Source of the DNA: Physcomitrium patens | Taxonomy: Eukaryota; Streptophyta; Bryopsida; Funariales; Funariaceae | Assembly: GCF_000002425.4 (NCBI RefSeq) | Contig: NC_037260.1 | Location: 13,993,329-14,057,328, forward strand | DNA: 64,000 nt | Direction of reading: 5' to 3' | Shown here: positions 44,995 to 58,528 of the stretch, piece after piece | How positions within the stretch are numbered: the stretch's first letter is position 1 | Layout: every line of letters starts with the position of its first letter | Notes under the pieces: generated by a model | Seen by the model: the letters and a program-made list of their open reading frames with translations, nothing else | Told to the model about the DNA's origin: nothing | Databases searched by the model: none | Position numbers and translations under genes: made by a program

Positions 44995-45590
44995 TAAAAT
45001 TCATTCGTTTATAAAATTCATCCAATTTGTCTCAGTGCTTTGCCACACGATCACACACGATGATATCCAACCAACCAACCAGCCGGATGCAGCAGCTCAA
45101 TACCGTTGATCCACCTGCAATGCGTAGCAACTACCACCTGCTCTCTCATTCACTCATCACTTGAGAAGAAGAATACAAAAGAATTCTCTGAGTCTGGGAG
45201 GCGGCACACAGTACATCATCAGTTTTGTTAAGCGCCTATGAACACCACGACTTATGATCACTCGTAATTCAACTGCAAGAGCTCATTGTGATGAATCCCT
45301 TGCATTCTTCTCCACTCCCAGCGGCACCAACATTCAGGATCATCAAGCCTTGCTCCGAACCATCTAGTTCGCCTCAGTGCTTTGCCACATGACCACACAC
45401 AACAAGGTCCAGCCAACCAGCTAACCAAACGCAGCAACTCGATACCGTCGAACGCAATAGCTCGATACCAGCCAAACGCAATAGCTCTCTACTCACTTCC
45501 AACGCGTAGCAACTACCACCTGCTCTCCCATTCACTCGAGAAGAAGAATGCAAAAGAATGCTCTGAGTCTAGGAGGCGGCATACAAAACG
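44954..45590. repeat. Diverged tandem duplication in the Helitron 5' region
   Basis: A segment of about 260-280 bp occurs at 44954-45210 and again at 45313-45590. Shared landmarks in the same order are CACTCCCAG.GGCACCA, CAGTGCTTTGCCACA, CCAACCAACCAG-like, GCGTAGCAACTACCACCTGC, CATTCACT, GAGAAGAAGAAT and GGAGGCGGCA. The copies differ by many substitutions and small gaps, so the duplication is old. Confidence 0.8.
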
Positions 45591-45766
45591 TAACGACACA
45601 ACACGTTAACATCCCGAAACAATAAGTTATTAGTTCTATTAAGGTCCTGTTTTTTCCAGATAGCGTGAAGTTTTTTTGATGAAAACAAAGCGGGGAGCAT
45701 GCGGTGAAGGAGAGCCACCACTTCTCTCCTCGCACTTGTCTTCTTGAGCGATCTTAATATAAGAGA

Positions 45767-48350
45767 TTCAACTTTTTTACGACTTTATAAAGCAGAATGA
45801 ATTTTGTTCTGTGCATTTCTCCCTACTCTCTCGATTGTTTGGATGAGCTTCATTGGTACCTGGAAGCTTCGAATCTATTCATTCTATTCGGTGTTCTTGT
45901 GTGAAATTAGCTAGCTTATCTTCAACTAGTTGTCAAATATCTCCTTCACTAGTTTGTTATCTAAATAAAGCGGTTCAGTTGACACGTTTGTAGGTTCGTG
46001 AGTTTGATCAACCGGTGATATGTATTAGATTATAGTCGACGTTGTTTAATACGATTACTATCTTGTTGTATGTTTATTATGACATTTGAAAAGGTATTTT
46101 TTATCTTTTTTTCTTTTTTTCCTATTATCACAGTAGCTTTAAACTGTGCAACAATAGCAAGATTCTTGTCAGCAAGGATGAAGATTGGCAAGGTACCCAA
46201 TTAAATCATACAAGGTAAGATAGCCGACCCATTTTTGATAACTTAATCATTTTAGAAACATATGTAGTGAGTATAAAAATGAAAGAAAAATACCCATGTG
46301 TAGGGAAATAGAAATCAGGAAGATTCCAGGTGTTTTCACACAATTTGGCCCAAAAATGAAATTTATATAAATATTTTAGCCGAAGATTCTCTTTGATCCA
46401 AATTTGACATGTAATCCAACCTAATTCCAGTCAGTGGTGGATTACAAAATTAAGAATCTTCTTATCCCATAATCAAGAAGTGTAGCACCTAATTATTATG
46501 CTATCAAGCTTCACTTGAATCCGTGCTACCTATGAATGTTAATGTGTGGATGAAGTAACAAAAATTCAACTAGCTCCTGTTCAACTTGGATTCCACCCCA
46601 ACCAATCAACAACTGCCACCTAAATAAGAACACACCCACTCCATCTTGTGACACTTTTCCATGGTCAAAAATGATGTAAACTTAACAAGCAGTGGACCTA
46701 TTTCCAACCAAAATGGTGTCAAAACTGGTCATAATGAGGATGCCAAACTTGTGGAAATACCTCACCCTCAATGTCAGAAATTGAAAGGAGGGTGATTGAG
46801 AATAGGTCAGCTACTTTAGATGAAGAAGTATGAAACTAAAGCTCAAAGTAGTGGCAGAATGGACTCCAAAGGGTGTTCATTCTAGTTTCCATTGAGCAAT
46901 GTAAATGCACCTTGCCATATGGATCAGGGAAAGGGTGAAAAGAAAACAGGAGAAGAACCCGTCTGTCTCATAGTTAAACAGCTCTCTTTCACTTTCTGCA
47001 CAAGCCAGGATTTCAAATTTTGATTGCATGCCTTAGACCCCCAGTGAGAAATAGGCTGTTTACAGTTTGCATTGGGATTCGCGCCCTGGATTTTCAAAAT
47101 TGCTTGACAAGTGGCTCAATCTTCCTTCCCACCCATGATGATCATCACAATGTCATTTTTATGATAAATATAAACTGGGAAAGGATCTGGATGTAGATGC
47201 TAAAATGAATGTGGTCATTAGAATGAGATTAATTTTAGAAAAAAAAAAATACAAACAAACAAACAAACAAACAAATAAACAACAACAACAACAACAACAA
47301 CAACTTATTCACGCATTTGTGGATTGGAAAGTGCTTTCTTTGCAATGGAAACTTGAGAACTTTTAAATGAATCAAATCAATGCATAAACCAAATTCATAG
47401 TTAAAAGGTAGACAGGGTCAATTTAATTATATTCTTTTCTCTCTAAAGACAAAACTATAATCCATTCCAAATGTAATCTTAAATCTTTGATGATATTTTC
47501 AGTCAACATGCAACTTCGATGTGTTGATTCGAGTACAAACCGAGTTGTTTGCCATTTCTTTTATTTCAATTTAAAATGTCTACAGAAACTAGGAAATTTT
47601 CAGTACTTCCTCTGAAAAGCACATTACCACACCAGTTATTTCTAATGAGCAGCATATTACAATTTCAATAATGGATGATAGCAATTGGTCACATGCTGCA
47701 CAAAGCACAAGAAAATGTGCCTAGATTCTGTGGTACACTTTGAGGGCAATTGAAAAATCATTAACCAAGAAATGATCATTGGGACATGCTCTCAAAACGG
47801 ATGAGAATCAAACATGAAAGATCAATTGTGCTCAACTCTAGAATACACAAAAAGAAGAATAACATTTTGGCTGTGTGAGAGATGGATGCTGAAGTTGCAA
47901 GTTTTGCAAGTTTAGGGTTGAGGTTAAATTGGACATGAGGAGGTACTCAACATTGAAAACAGAGAGATCCATAGGCTTGCAATTGATTTTGCATATTTCA
48001 TATGTTTAAAGCAGTCATGTACTTGCTTATCTGTCCCAAACAAAACAAAACAAAGATTCAACTATTCAAAATTTGTTTACAAAACTTTAATTTATAACCT
48101 TCTTTTCTGCATCGCTTTTGTAAAGAAGCTCCTATAATATTAAAATGGAAATGCTTCATCTAGCCCTTTTTATTCATTTTCCTTTTTTTAAAAAAATAAT
48201 TAAAAAAAAAACTCTAACACGCCACAAGCCAATTATCGATTTTCAACTAATAAAAATTAAGCAGGTTTGCAACTGTGAACTGTACCAGTGAGAGACTGAC
48301 GTGTACCAAACCCCAACAGAGTTCTAAATGAGCTCCATCCACGGAATGGA
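45767..48350. other. Gene-free spacer right of the Helitron
   Basis: The first 80 bases may continue the reading frame broken by the Helitron. The rest is AT-rich without a supported gene. A CAAA/CAA tract lies near 47251-47303 and an A-rich stretch near 48188-48212. Confidence 0.6.
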
Positions 48351-48617
48351 CGAATGAAAAACACAACGAGCAGAAACGGTCATCGCATCAGAATTCCGTT
48401 CATGATTGGGAGCGATGATAACCTCGTTCCCCGAGTATGAGCACAGAATCTTCAGCATGACTTTATCCTTTATTAGACGGCTAAATTTGTCTTTTCCTTC
48501 CTTTGTGCAGCGGATCCTTCATCAGTTGACTAGAAGCTTCGAAAGCTGGGATTCGTCCTATGTGGAATGCCAGCGAGGCATCTTGGAGTGCCAACTCAGA
48601 CATGCAGAGAGAGAGAG

Positions 48618-48679
48618 CTAGGGGTCTTTACCCGTGGGAATAGGACCCACGGGGATACCCCAGGGGTCTTTTCCCGTGT
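48618..48679 (-). repeat. GC-rich hairpin with CTAG, possible second Helitron end
   Basis: On minus, CCCGTGGG and CCCACGGG (8-bp perfect stem, 7-base loop) are followed by TAAAGACCC and CTAG at 48621-48618. This resembles the hairpin-plus-CTAG end of a Helitron. The next host base is C rather than the expected T, and no 5' TC end was located. A related direct copy of the GGGGTCTT...CCCGTG segment lies at 48662-48679. Confidence 0.35.
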
Positions 48680-51124
48680 TACTCTTTGTCCACTTGTCGT
48701 TGGCCTTCAGACACTGAACGATGCGAGGCTTAATAGATCCAGGCTTTAATGAAAGCCATGACAGTGTGAACAGGGTTCGGGATCTGAGCCGTCGGGCTTT
48801 GCAATTTGCGTTGGACGAAAGTGAGAACCTCATCCAAACCCTCTTTGTGGTTGATTACAGGATTCGCCCGTTTTCATCCGTGGATGAATGTGAAATCCGT
48901 TGTGGGTTTTGGAATTTTGGCACCCAGAGTTGTTGTTTATTTTATTTTATTTTTATTTTTATTTGATTAAAATTATTCCCCAGGTATCCACGACAGTTAC
49001 ACTGGTAGGTGCCACTTTAATGGCATGAATACTTGCAAATCAATATATTCCAACTTAAATTTTATCATGAGGTGAGGAACTGAACTTATGAAGGAATGAA
49101 TCTCTTGCTATAAAACGGCAAGTCAGTCATGTTGAAATTTGATTGCAATCAATCAAGGAACACACACACACACACACTTCTATATATATATATATATATA
49201 TATATTTAAGTATATTCAAACAAAAGATGAAACTCAACATTTAAATTGAAGATGAATATCAGAAGCTATGGTTACATCAATTGTAATATTACCAAATACT
49301 ATATTATTACATTGGGAAATAAGTTACTGAATAAATATGGATACAATAAATAAATAAATATATATATATATATATATATGTGTGTGTATCATGAAACTTA
49401 CATGTTGTTTAAAAGATACATTAAGAACCAAGAATACTCCTGATATGTCTTCTTTATTGCACATGGGAAGTACTTCAAAGGATGTTGAAAAATAAAAGTA
49501 TTATTACATGAAGCAGTGTTGATGGATGGTCATGGAACATGTCTTTCCATTGATCTCAGAGAGATTTTAGGGTTTGATAGGATTGCCTACTCAGAGTCAT
49601 GATGTAGAAGTAGTGTGATACTGGACTCATTGTTCTGTCGTTCAAATAAAATCCAATATTTTGAATGTTCCTTGTTTTATGTAATCACTGTAAATAGATT
49701 TGATGGTAGATAAATTTAAACATTAGGTTCTTTTTTCATACCAGTGTTAGAAGAATGTAACAAGCATCTTTTGTTGTTTTCTATATTCCAATTTTTTTAA
49801 AATTTGAGGAAAATTTTCTATGATCATATTAAGATGTTTGCAATTTTGTTTATTTGTACCAAACATATTAATCTTGAAATCAAACGTAGTCATCATCATA
49901 ATATTATAATTTTTTCTTAGAATAATAATATAAGTTATTTTCTTAGCAAACATGTCAGAGTTCATAATGCACTAAAAAACAAATTTTATGACATTTAATT
50001 GTTTATTGCTTAATTATTGTGAAACTTGTCTTCTAGCATTACACAATATTATTTAGCCTCAAAATATACTGCAAGTGTTATGTTCCTTTTACTTATTTAT
50101 TTATTTTTGGAGCATAACATTTTAGAACCTTTGATAGTTCCCGAACAAACTAAAGTATAATTTGAAGACACTATAATATTGGTAGTTGAATTAAATAATT
50201 GGAAACATTTCATATAACCAACTTTAACAAAGTAATCAATTCAAGAAAACCCAAACATACATTTACATGATTATGTGGGTAACTTGAGCTTCATTTATGA
50301 TATGAGACTTACCTCACAGTTTGTCCAAGGAGAAATTCACATGACCTTACATGTGTACTCTTAAGTTGTAGAATAAAAAGCTATGCCCTGATTTTTTTTA
50401 AAATAATAATAATAAAATAGATACAGCTATGATAACATAATTCTTAAGAATTGTAAGTTAACATTTTTATTATTTCATTAACAAGTGTACATAACATTAT
50501 TAAAGTAGTATTTTTAAATGATCCACTTTTAACAAGTTCATAGTAGAGATTTTGAATTGGAAAATTATTGATTTAGATCACTGAGCAATATAATGTAAAA
50601 TTGCATACCATCAACCAAGGAACTTTAAAACTGCTAAATTGCCACATACACATTATACATTAATTATGCTGATTTTCTATATGTATTGAAGCAAGTCAAC
50701 ATGTATGATGCAGCTACTTTGTACCATATCTAAATATACTATATATACACATGAAGAGGAGTAAATGAAAATGTACTTAATGAGAAATTGTGAGGATTTT
50801 TGTTTATAATTGTAGAAGTTATCATTTGAAAAAGATTTATTGTTTTTGTTTTTGCTTTTTTTTTGGTATCACCATGCACAATTTCTAGTTTGCAAAACTT
50901 TGAAACATGCTTGAGGTAATTCTAAGCTTTTTGTTAGTATACACCATGCAATCATGACATTTTTTTCAAAGATATTCTAAGATTTGCAATTTACCATGAT
51001 CAACAAAGGCCATGCACTTTCTAAGCTATCAAGCACCTTCAAAGAAAAGAAAAGAAATGAAAAGAATACCATTTCATGTTATAAGATTGTTCATCTACCA
51101 TAGTCACAGCCACAAGATGTAAGT

Positions 51125-51170
<46 letters not shown>

Positions 51171-53050
51171 CATATGTACACACACACTCTTTGAATAATG
51201 TAGTAAATGAAAGAATTGAATCCAATTTTAAAAAGGAAAAAGTTTATTTTCTTATTCTTTTACTTTTTCTATTTCTTCAAAGTTTGACAATTAAAAACAT
51301 GTATATATGTATGATTGTGGTTTGCAATGATCTTAGGAACTCAAATGTAGCACAAAAATAATGACTCTATGGTGTTCAAAAAAGAAAAAAGGACAGAAAA
51401 AGAAAAGAAACAAGGAAGATAGACAAAAATCAAATCTGAAGCAGCCTCAAAGAACCAAACATACCCACTACATTGATCCCCATTTGGGATCCTCATTCCC
51501 TTCAGATTGATTCTTTATCTAAAGCCCATCAGACATTGGATACTCCCCATTGATTCTTTTTCAGTACAACCTGAACAAGGGGTTCTCTGTTCATCCACTG
51601 AAGGATTCTGAGCTCACAAACCCTAAACCCACAAACACAAGGAGTGCTATTCTTCATCCCAACATCGTGTGTACACACTCCACGTCAGCATCAATCTAGC
51701 CACGTGGATCTTGCCAACTAGGACCCCAAGGTGTGGCTACAACCTCACCACTATCTTTATTCATTTATTTGTTTATATGTTTTTTCCACTTTGGTCAAAA
51801 CTCACCACTTTCTATGCCTTATCCTATTTGCCCATTCTCCTTGACTTACATTTAAGCATCTTTAGATGAATGTTCCAAACCTTATTCCCAAATGATATTC
51901 ATAATATGGCACATTTCAATGTCAAGTCCCCCCCCCCCCAATCAGGGCAATGTATACAAAGCCCAATAATGGGGGGGGGGGGATCAATGCTCCACCAGTC
52001 TTTTGTCCTTTTGATTGAGCAAGGTTCTTGGGCCATGTGCTGTTCACTGATTAAACTCTCAAGCTATGGAAGAAGTATCCCATGGGTTTGAGAGCACAAG
52101 TCAAATAAATTGAGACAACAATTCCATACAGAACGCTCCTTTTTTACCAATTGCTTCAACAAAGTGTCCAATTTGAGACTGGTCCACATCACACGCAGAG
52201 AAGGACCATGCCAGCTAGGATAGAATAGCTGACTGGGATTTCTAACTAACTTCATGGGTCCTTCTTTGACTGGGAAAATGGAGTGAGAAATGAATCTACA
52301 TGTGGTCAATCATTTGTGGCTTATTGAAGGGGGTAAGGTTTGCAAAATTGTTGCACTTCATGTCATTGGAGGGGGCTAAGTCTTTTTCTTTATATTCAAA
52401 ACACCTTGTCCAAGATGAGCCACGTTTGGTTTCACTTTCATGTTGAAACAAAACAAGAAGGCAAGATCTTTTTACAAAATGTTCTCGACTGAAAAAGTAT
52501 AAAACTAAAAATTGAAATAATGTCATGAAATTCAAAGTAATGGTATCAGGGTATGAGTCATGGAGATGGTGCTTCTTCTCATGTGTGAATTTTGCTTGGC
52601 TTCTGCACACCCAAGGGCCAAGTTGTAGATCAAGTTGGAAAGAGTTTTGGAAGATTCCCGAAGTCCTTCAATTGACCCACAAAAGTGAATCTCATGATAA
52701 AATGAGAAAGTCCCACCGTTGACTCTTCATAAAGGATATATATCCAATACATCCCAGATCTACCAATCCCCCAAGAATGAATTGGAGGAGGGTAGGGGCG
52801 AAGATGGATGAGATTTGCCGAGCATCTCAAAGTGGCTCTCCACAATAGTCTAAACTCAGACTGTTGACTTTGTAGATCTACATTAACAAGACAAAAGCCA
52901 AACATGTTCTGTTTGGTTTTTCAAACAATTTGACACAGACTTTGGTTCACAGGGGGGCAACTTGCACACCTTCGGAGAGGCAAATAGGCTTCATGTGAGC
53001 AGCAGACTCCACGAAGCTTCACCTGCATGGGGTGCATGAAAGTCAAATGT
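48680..53050. other. Spacer with microsatellites
   Basis: About 48700-48940 is less AT-rich and has an 81-codon ATG frame (48721-48966) with no recognisable motif. The rest is AT-rich. Microsatellites include CA near 49158-49178 with TA near 49181-49204, TA near 49361-49379, and CA then TA near 51125-51170. Runs of C near 51930-51939 and G near 51970-51981 also occur. No gene is supported. Confidence 0.6.
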
Positions 53051-53062
53051 CTACAAATGGCG

Positions 53063-53485
53063 TCAAAAGAAGAATCTTGGATTTTTTTTTAAGTAGGGGA
53101 GACTGACTGGCCATTCAAGGAGGGGTTTTTTGTTCCTCCCCAATTCCCTTCTTGTCTGCCAAAGGCTGCGCCCACAAAACTGTTGGCCACCCTCCACCCG
53201 GTATCGCCACGGAGATTCGATCCCATCACTGTTCCCGTGAAAAGTGACTACACCATTGACGCGAGCGAGCTGCCAACCACGAACGGCAACATCACCGAGA
53301 CCAGGTCGGGGCACGGAAGGGGAACCTGACCCGGCCCGGGAGGTCTGAACAACACGACATGTTCCACGCGAACGGTCCTCCAGCCACGTCGTTACCGACA
53401 CCGGATCCTGGTCTTCTTCGAGGGGGCTTCTTATCCATACCGCCATTTCGTTCCCCCACATAATAACGGAAACGTCGGAGGCCAC
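53063..53485 (-). CDS. 140-codon ORF of doubtful status
   Basis: An uninterrupted ATG-initiated frame in a GC-rich island, ending with Pro/Lys/Phe residues next to a T run. It has Arg, Gly and Ser-rich composition and segments such as DVAVRGWQLARVNGVVTFHG, but no domain I know. There are no clear splice sites, and the island could equally be a promoter or leader for plus-strand transcription toward 53490-53850. Upstream on the minus strand nothing coding is seen. Confidence 0.22.
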   Translation of the reverse strand: MASDVSVIMWGNEMAVWIRSPLEEDQDPVSVTTWLEDRSRGTCRVVQTSRAGSGSPSVPRPGLGDVAVRGWQLARVNGVVTFHGNSDGIESPWRYRVEGGQQFCGRSLWQTRRELGRNKKPLLEWPVSLPYLKKNPRFFF

Positions 53486-53934
53486 ATCCGTGGGGATGTG
53501 GCAGTTAAGTCAGTCATTCAGTCAGTCAGCCCTGGCGGACCCTATTCGTGGACGAATCCCTCCTTTACAGAGAGAGCCCCCCCCCCCCCCTTCGATAACA
53601 CGTTTCCACACACGCTGTGGAGGAATTTCTGCAATCGACTTCCCATTTCTATCTCATTTGTCTGTACACAAATTTTCATCTTTGTATTCGATCTTCGTCC
53701 ACTATTTGTGTTCGTCGTTCACGAAGGAGTTCTTTCAGTTATTCTTTGGGTTTGTGTGTGTGTGTGTGTGTGTGTGATTTTTGTTGGAGTGATCTCATGG
53801 TGAGCAAGGAGTACACATCAGTTTCCAATGCTCTTTTCCTTTTCTAGAATACTTTTGGTGAAAATTGTGTCTCCTTCTATCACGAGAGGCACATGGGGGC
53901 ACATATATCCTTATTTATTTATTCATAGTTATTT

Positions 53935-53966
<32 letters not shown>

Positions 53967-56900
53967 CCATGGGCTTCTAGGAAGTTCTTCTAAAAAGAAC
54001 ACACACACCTTCTTCTTTTTTTCCGAGTTAATTTAGGACTTACCTTTATTGGGCATGCTGCATTTTATACGTATTTATCCTTTCAACCACACAAAAGGTA
54101 ATGATGAATAAATAAATAAGATAAATAAATTTGATTGTAACATCCACAAAGTCACTACACAAGAAAATTCTTAGACTTGAAAGATATTTCTTTCACAAGG
54201 GACTTGAGAAGATCAAGTTGCAAAATGGTTCTAAGAAGATGAGAAAAAAAAAAAAAAAGAAAAAAAAAAAAGGGAATAACCTCATAATATCTTGCAATTC
54301 TTATACTTGTATGTAAAGGGAGGTAGACCATTTGTGTATTGTGAGTATTTCAGCTTGTAAAAGATATTTGTGGATGGAACAAGGAGCAAGCAATACATAT
54401 TCTGTTGAATCAACATTTTTATTTTTCACAAAGTTAGAAATTGATATTGTTGATGGATCTGCAAGCTTTTAATCATATCTTTTATGCAAAGTGCAATCAC
54501 TGATTTCAGATAACACTAAACAATGGACTTCAGTTTGCTGTATTGTTTGTATGCATACAGCAAACTGGATATGGATTGTAAGTCTCAAAAATCCTCAAGC
54601 TGAAGAAAAAAGGAAGAAGAAAGGAGTTTTACAATCCATGACTGTTGAAACCCAATGTTTGCTGTGTCAATGGTATGTTCACATTTACATCAATCAATTT
54701 TCAAATGTAAAAAACGAATTTGTAGTGTCACTGGACCAATTTGAGAGGAAAAAGGGGAGGGTTCATGAAGGGAGCATGAGAGTATGGGGGAATGGGGAGT
54801 GAGGGGGTGTGTCACCCCCATGGTGTTACTGAAAGTGTGTAGGGGGCATAACAAACTCATGCAAGTTGGTGGCTTTGTCATTGGTCCACCACTGCTCTTT
54901 GACATCACAAAATAAAACATAAATAAAAAGAATTAAAATAATATGAACCTGATAGGTTTTATGTATTATCTTTACATGTCTCTTGGACTCTTAGGAGAGC
55001 ACCCAAGGTGACAAATGAATCCTACATGCCTTGCCTCTGTTTACTGTTTCTGTGGGTGCCATTCAATACTTAAAACCCATGCAGAGTTTTGGGTTCAGTC
55101 AGTCAGTCAATCAGTCAGTCAGCTTTGGTGGTGTGAGGGAAGCAGTCCACCCAACATCAAAAGCCTCACAGAAACCCCTCTCCTTCCTTGCACACCATTC
55201 TCCATTTATTTACAATTTGGATAGCAGTAGCAGCAGCATGCATGTCATGCATGGTCTCAGATAATACAGAGCCCATTTATGAAAGAGGGTGTCAGGTGGG
55301 AGAATGTGTATATATATATATATATATATATACATACATACATATGTTTTTTCTTCTTCAGTGTGTCAAACATGTGAGTGACACTGCCACCAACACTCAT
55401 CTTTCCCCCAATGCTCCTAATGAAATGGACACTCTCACAAATGAAAGCAACCCAACTTCCCAGAGTAGGCCAGCCTTCCCCTTCCAAGTAGTTAGTTAGG
55501 TACTTGGTTGTCTGCTTCTGTTCCTCCTAACACACCAAGTATATCAATCTACATTTTCTGTTTGTTTTGATGTGTTGAGAATGAGTCAACCTTTGCAATT
55601 ACCTGGTAGAAAGCTGCAAGAGTTGTATTTATTTGTTTTTTTCTTTATTTTTCTCCTACCGCACAAAAGCAGCTCAAAGATGTGAGAAGAGCATTATTGT
55701 TGTGAAACATTGTTCTAAGATGGATTTGCTGTAACAGAGGCAAAAAAAAATAATAAAAAAAAATACAAAACTTATAATTCATTATATTAATTAACAGTAA
55801 TTCATTTTTTATGTTATTAACCTAACTGTAGTAAGACTTTGGCTTTTAGTTGTCTAAATTTAAGTGAGTAGTTTAGCCAACCTTAACAGCTAGCTGGCCA
55901 CCCATGGTTTTAGTTGGCTAATTCTCCAAGTTATCATGCTGCAATTTCCCAAGTTTTTTGCTTGTTGTTGTATCTGTTTTCTTGTTATTGTGTGCATTTT
56001 GTTGTCGTTGTTGTGTGAATTTGCAGTTTGAGGTCAAGCCCAAACTTGGAGATGAGCATGTTGCTCTAATCTCAGAATCAAACAATGAATGTGTTAAGTC
56101 TAGGTCAGTCAACTCAAGCTGCAGATACCTGACTACAAATTTTCATTAGTCAGCTAGCTGTTACCCAAGCTGTACTTAGGATCTAACTACAGCAAATCAT
56201 TTTAAAACTCCAATACAAATGCTCCTCAAGACCTTGTGTTACCCAACTTCCCCCTCACTTGCAGCACACACACAGGAGCAGGTCACAAGTGTGGAGAGCT
56301 TATTTAAAACCTTGGGGGAAATGCTGGTGTCCATGTTGCCAGCAAAAACCCATCCTCATGTGCATGCCTGAGGCCCTCCAATCAAGCTCTGTAACAGCCC
56401 CAGAAGCAAACACAGTTGGTGATGGAGGTGAAGCTGCTGCTGCCACATGCTTTTGCCAAGGCAAAGAGAGATATGTGTGAGGAAAATAGTGGGTGATTGA
56501 GGGAGGGAGGGAGGGAGTCTGAGTGAGTGGGCATCTTGTCTGTCAGGCCTGAGCTTTTCTTGCCAAGCAGCACCATCATCCAATCAGCACACTTCTCCAT
56601 GTGAGCAAGAAAGATGCAGCCCAGTCCCATGCAGAGAGGGAACACACACACTCACACACCCAAACACACACAATTTCACACAGAAACCGTGTTCCAGAAA
56701 GCTCCACCATTCTAGCCAGAACTAGGTGCTGGAGCCTTGGTTAGGGTACTAGAATTAGGGTTCCATTATGAATTCATAGCCACAAGCAGAACATACACCA
56801 TTGGGACAAACTACATATGACTATTCCCAGAGCTCCATTGCCAATTAAGCTATGCCCACATTTCTCTTTACTTATGATTTTATTTGTGATTTGATATTAT

Positions 56901-58300
56901 GTATTTGTCTTGTCTAGTTGAGGTTGAATTGGAAGATTGGCAATGTAACAACAAATGGGAAAGTATACAAAATTTAAAATTGCAATTAATGTGGATAGCT
57001 AGCAAATTGTGGGTAAAATACAAGAACTAATCCAAGGGATTTGTTTTAGTGTTGGCAATCCAAAATATAAGGGGCAGCCCACAAGGCTCACACATTGAAG
57101 CAAGTGTGTAGTGGGTTGTGGAAAAAGCATTGCAATCCAATGGCTCTCAAAGCATCCGTAAATAGCAGGTGCCAGAGGAGTTGCACACACATCCTTTTGT
57201 TGCCTTGGTGGTCTCTGCTTGGTTGAGCTTTTAAAAGAGGAGGAAAGACACCCTGACCTGGGGAATCATGTGACAAAAAAGCTTCCTTTCACAGCAGAAA
57301 TGAGAACACAAAGGAGGGGAAGCAATGGGGGTGAATAATAACTGATTCCACTTTTTTTTTTTTTTTTTTTTTTTTTTTCCTGTGATGGTCTAAAGGCCAG
57401 ATGGTCCTTGATTGTTCAATCATGATGTTGAAGAAAAAGACCAGCTGGCCTTTTTCCTTGTACCCAAAGTGCCCCACTTTCTTGGACCCTAAAAAGCAAA
57501 GACAAGGCCTACACCTTGACAAAGAGACAGAGAGAGAGCCCCCCTCCCCCCCTTATTTTTTCCACTAACCCTAACCCTAAACCACAGCCAACATATCATG
57601 GTCTTTGCACCCATGTGTATGTTTGTATGTTTTTTTTGTTTTTGATTTTGTTCTTTTAGTGATGACCATCACAGATTACATCATCAAAACAATACATGAC
57701 TGATTGGCCAAATGATACAAGCTCTTTATTTAATGAGTATAAACATGCCAACCTGAAGTTGTCACTCTCTGCAGGCAATGGGCTCCAAGGATTTGGAAAG
57801 TCTCCAAAAAGTATTTGAGGGGGTTTAGAAAACCCTGTGTCCTTTGGCATTTTGTGATATGGCTGCCTCCTTGTTCACACTTGATAGCCCCAGAAAAAGG
57901 TAGCTACACCTACCCTTTGATTACTGTGGAGGAGGGTGCACACCAGGTTGGAAATTAAACATGGCACCATGCTAATACCACCATGCATGAATAGAACCCA
58001 CTGGCTGACATGGCATCATGGAGTTCAGCCCCACCCTAATGTGGCATTCATTCCTGGTAGTAGCTTGGTAAGATAGTTCATATCAGTGAAAAAAAAAGCA
58101 TTAATTTTGGAGCTAAAGAAAAGAGAGAATGAGAAAGAGAAAGAAGAAGGAACAATTGTTATCATTGATGGGAACTGGGTTGTTCTTTTGCTGGTTGTTT
58201 TGATGGATAAAACGGAACGTGGAGGCACCGCACGCAAAAGCTCTCTTTTAAATATATATATATATATATATACATATAAGAAATTCTGCGTCTCGGATCT
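53486..58300. other. Spacer with microsatellites
   Basis: No supported gene. Simple repeats include GT near 53752-53776, T runs near 53939-53967 and 57353-57378, CAGT units near 55098-55121, TA near 55309-55331, GGGA units near 56499-56516, and a short CCCTAA-type stretch near 57568-57586. Open frames are short and overlap on both strands. Confidence 0.6.
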
Positions 58301-58528
58301 CGGGAGCTGTCAGTTGGGTTCACGGAGAATGAATCGTCGAAGGCCTTGGGCACTGTTGCAAAGCACACAAAATTCCTTTGCGTCCCTCTCTGACAGACGG
58401 ATCGCAATCCCCTGAGCTTTAGATGTGTAGTTACTGTTGGGCTTTGCGTTCTGGGGGTCCGGAGCTTGAGAGAAAGCTGATAAAAAAACTCCTTGCCTAA
58501 ATGACAGTCCTATGTGAACTAGCTTCAC

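Larger units (their letters stand above)
39645..45766 (-). mobile_element. Helitron rolling-circle transposon with both termini
   Basis: Read on the minus strand, the element begins TCTCTTATATTAAGATCG at 45766 and ends CTAG at 39645. A hairpin (CCGTG stem, 7-base loop ACAACTA, CACGG stem) ends 10 bases before the terminus. The flanking host bases are A before and T after, which is the A/T target of Helitrons with no target duplication. Length is 6122 bp. The coding remnants lie in the correct order and orientation: Rep domain first, then helicase. Frames are broken throughout, so the element is not autonomous now. Terminal motifs, hairpin spacing, A/T flanks and RepHel content together make the identification strong. 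The exact 5' end rests on the TC motif alone. Confidence 0.86.

Noticed and set aside
57568..57586. CCCTAA-type units suggesting an interstitial telomere
   Set aside because: Only about three imperfect units, which is too short to distinguish from chance or a promoter telo-box.
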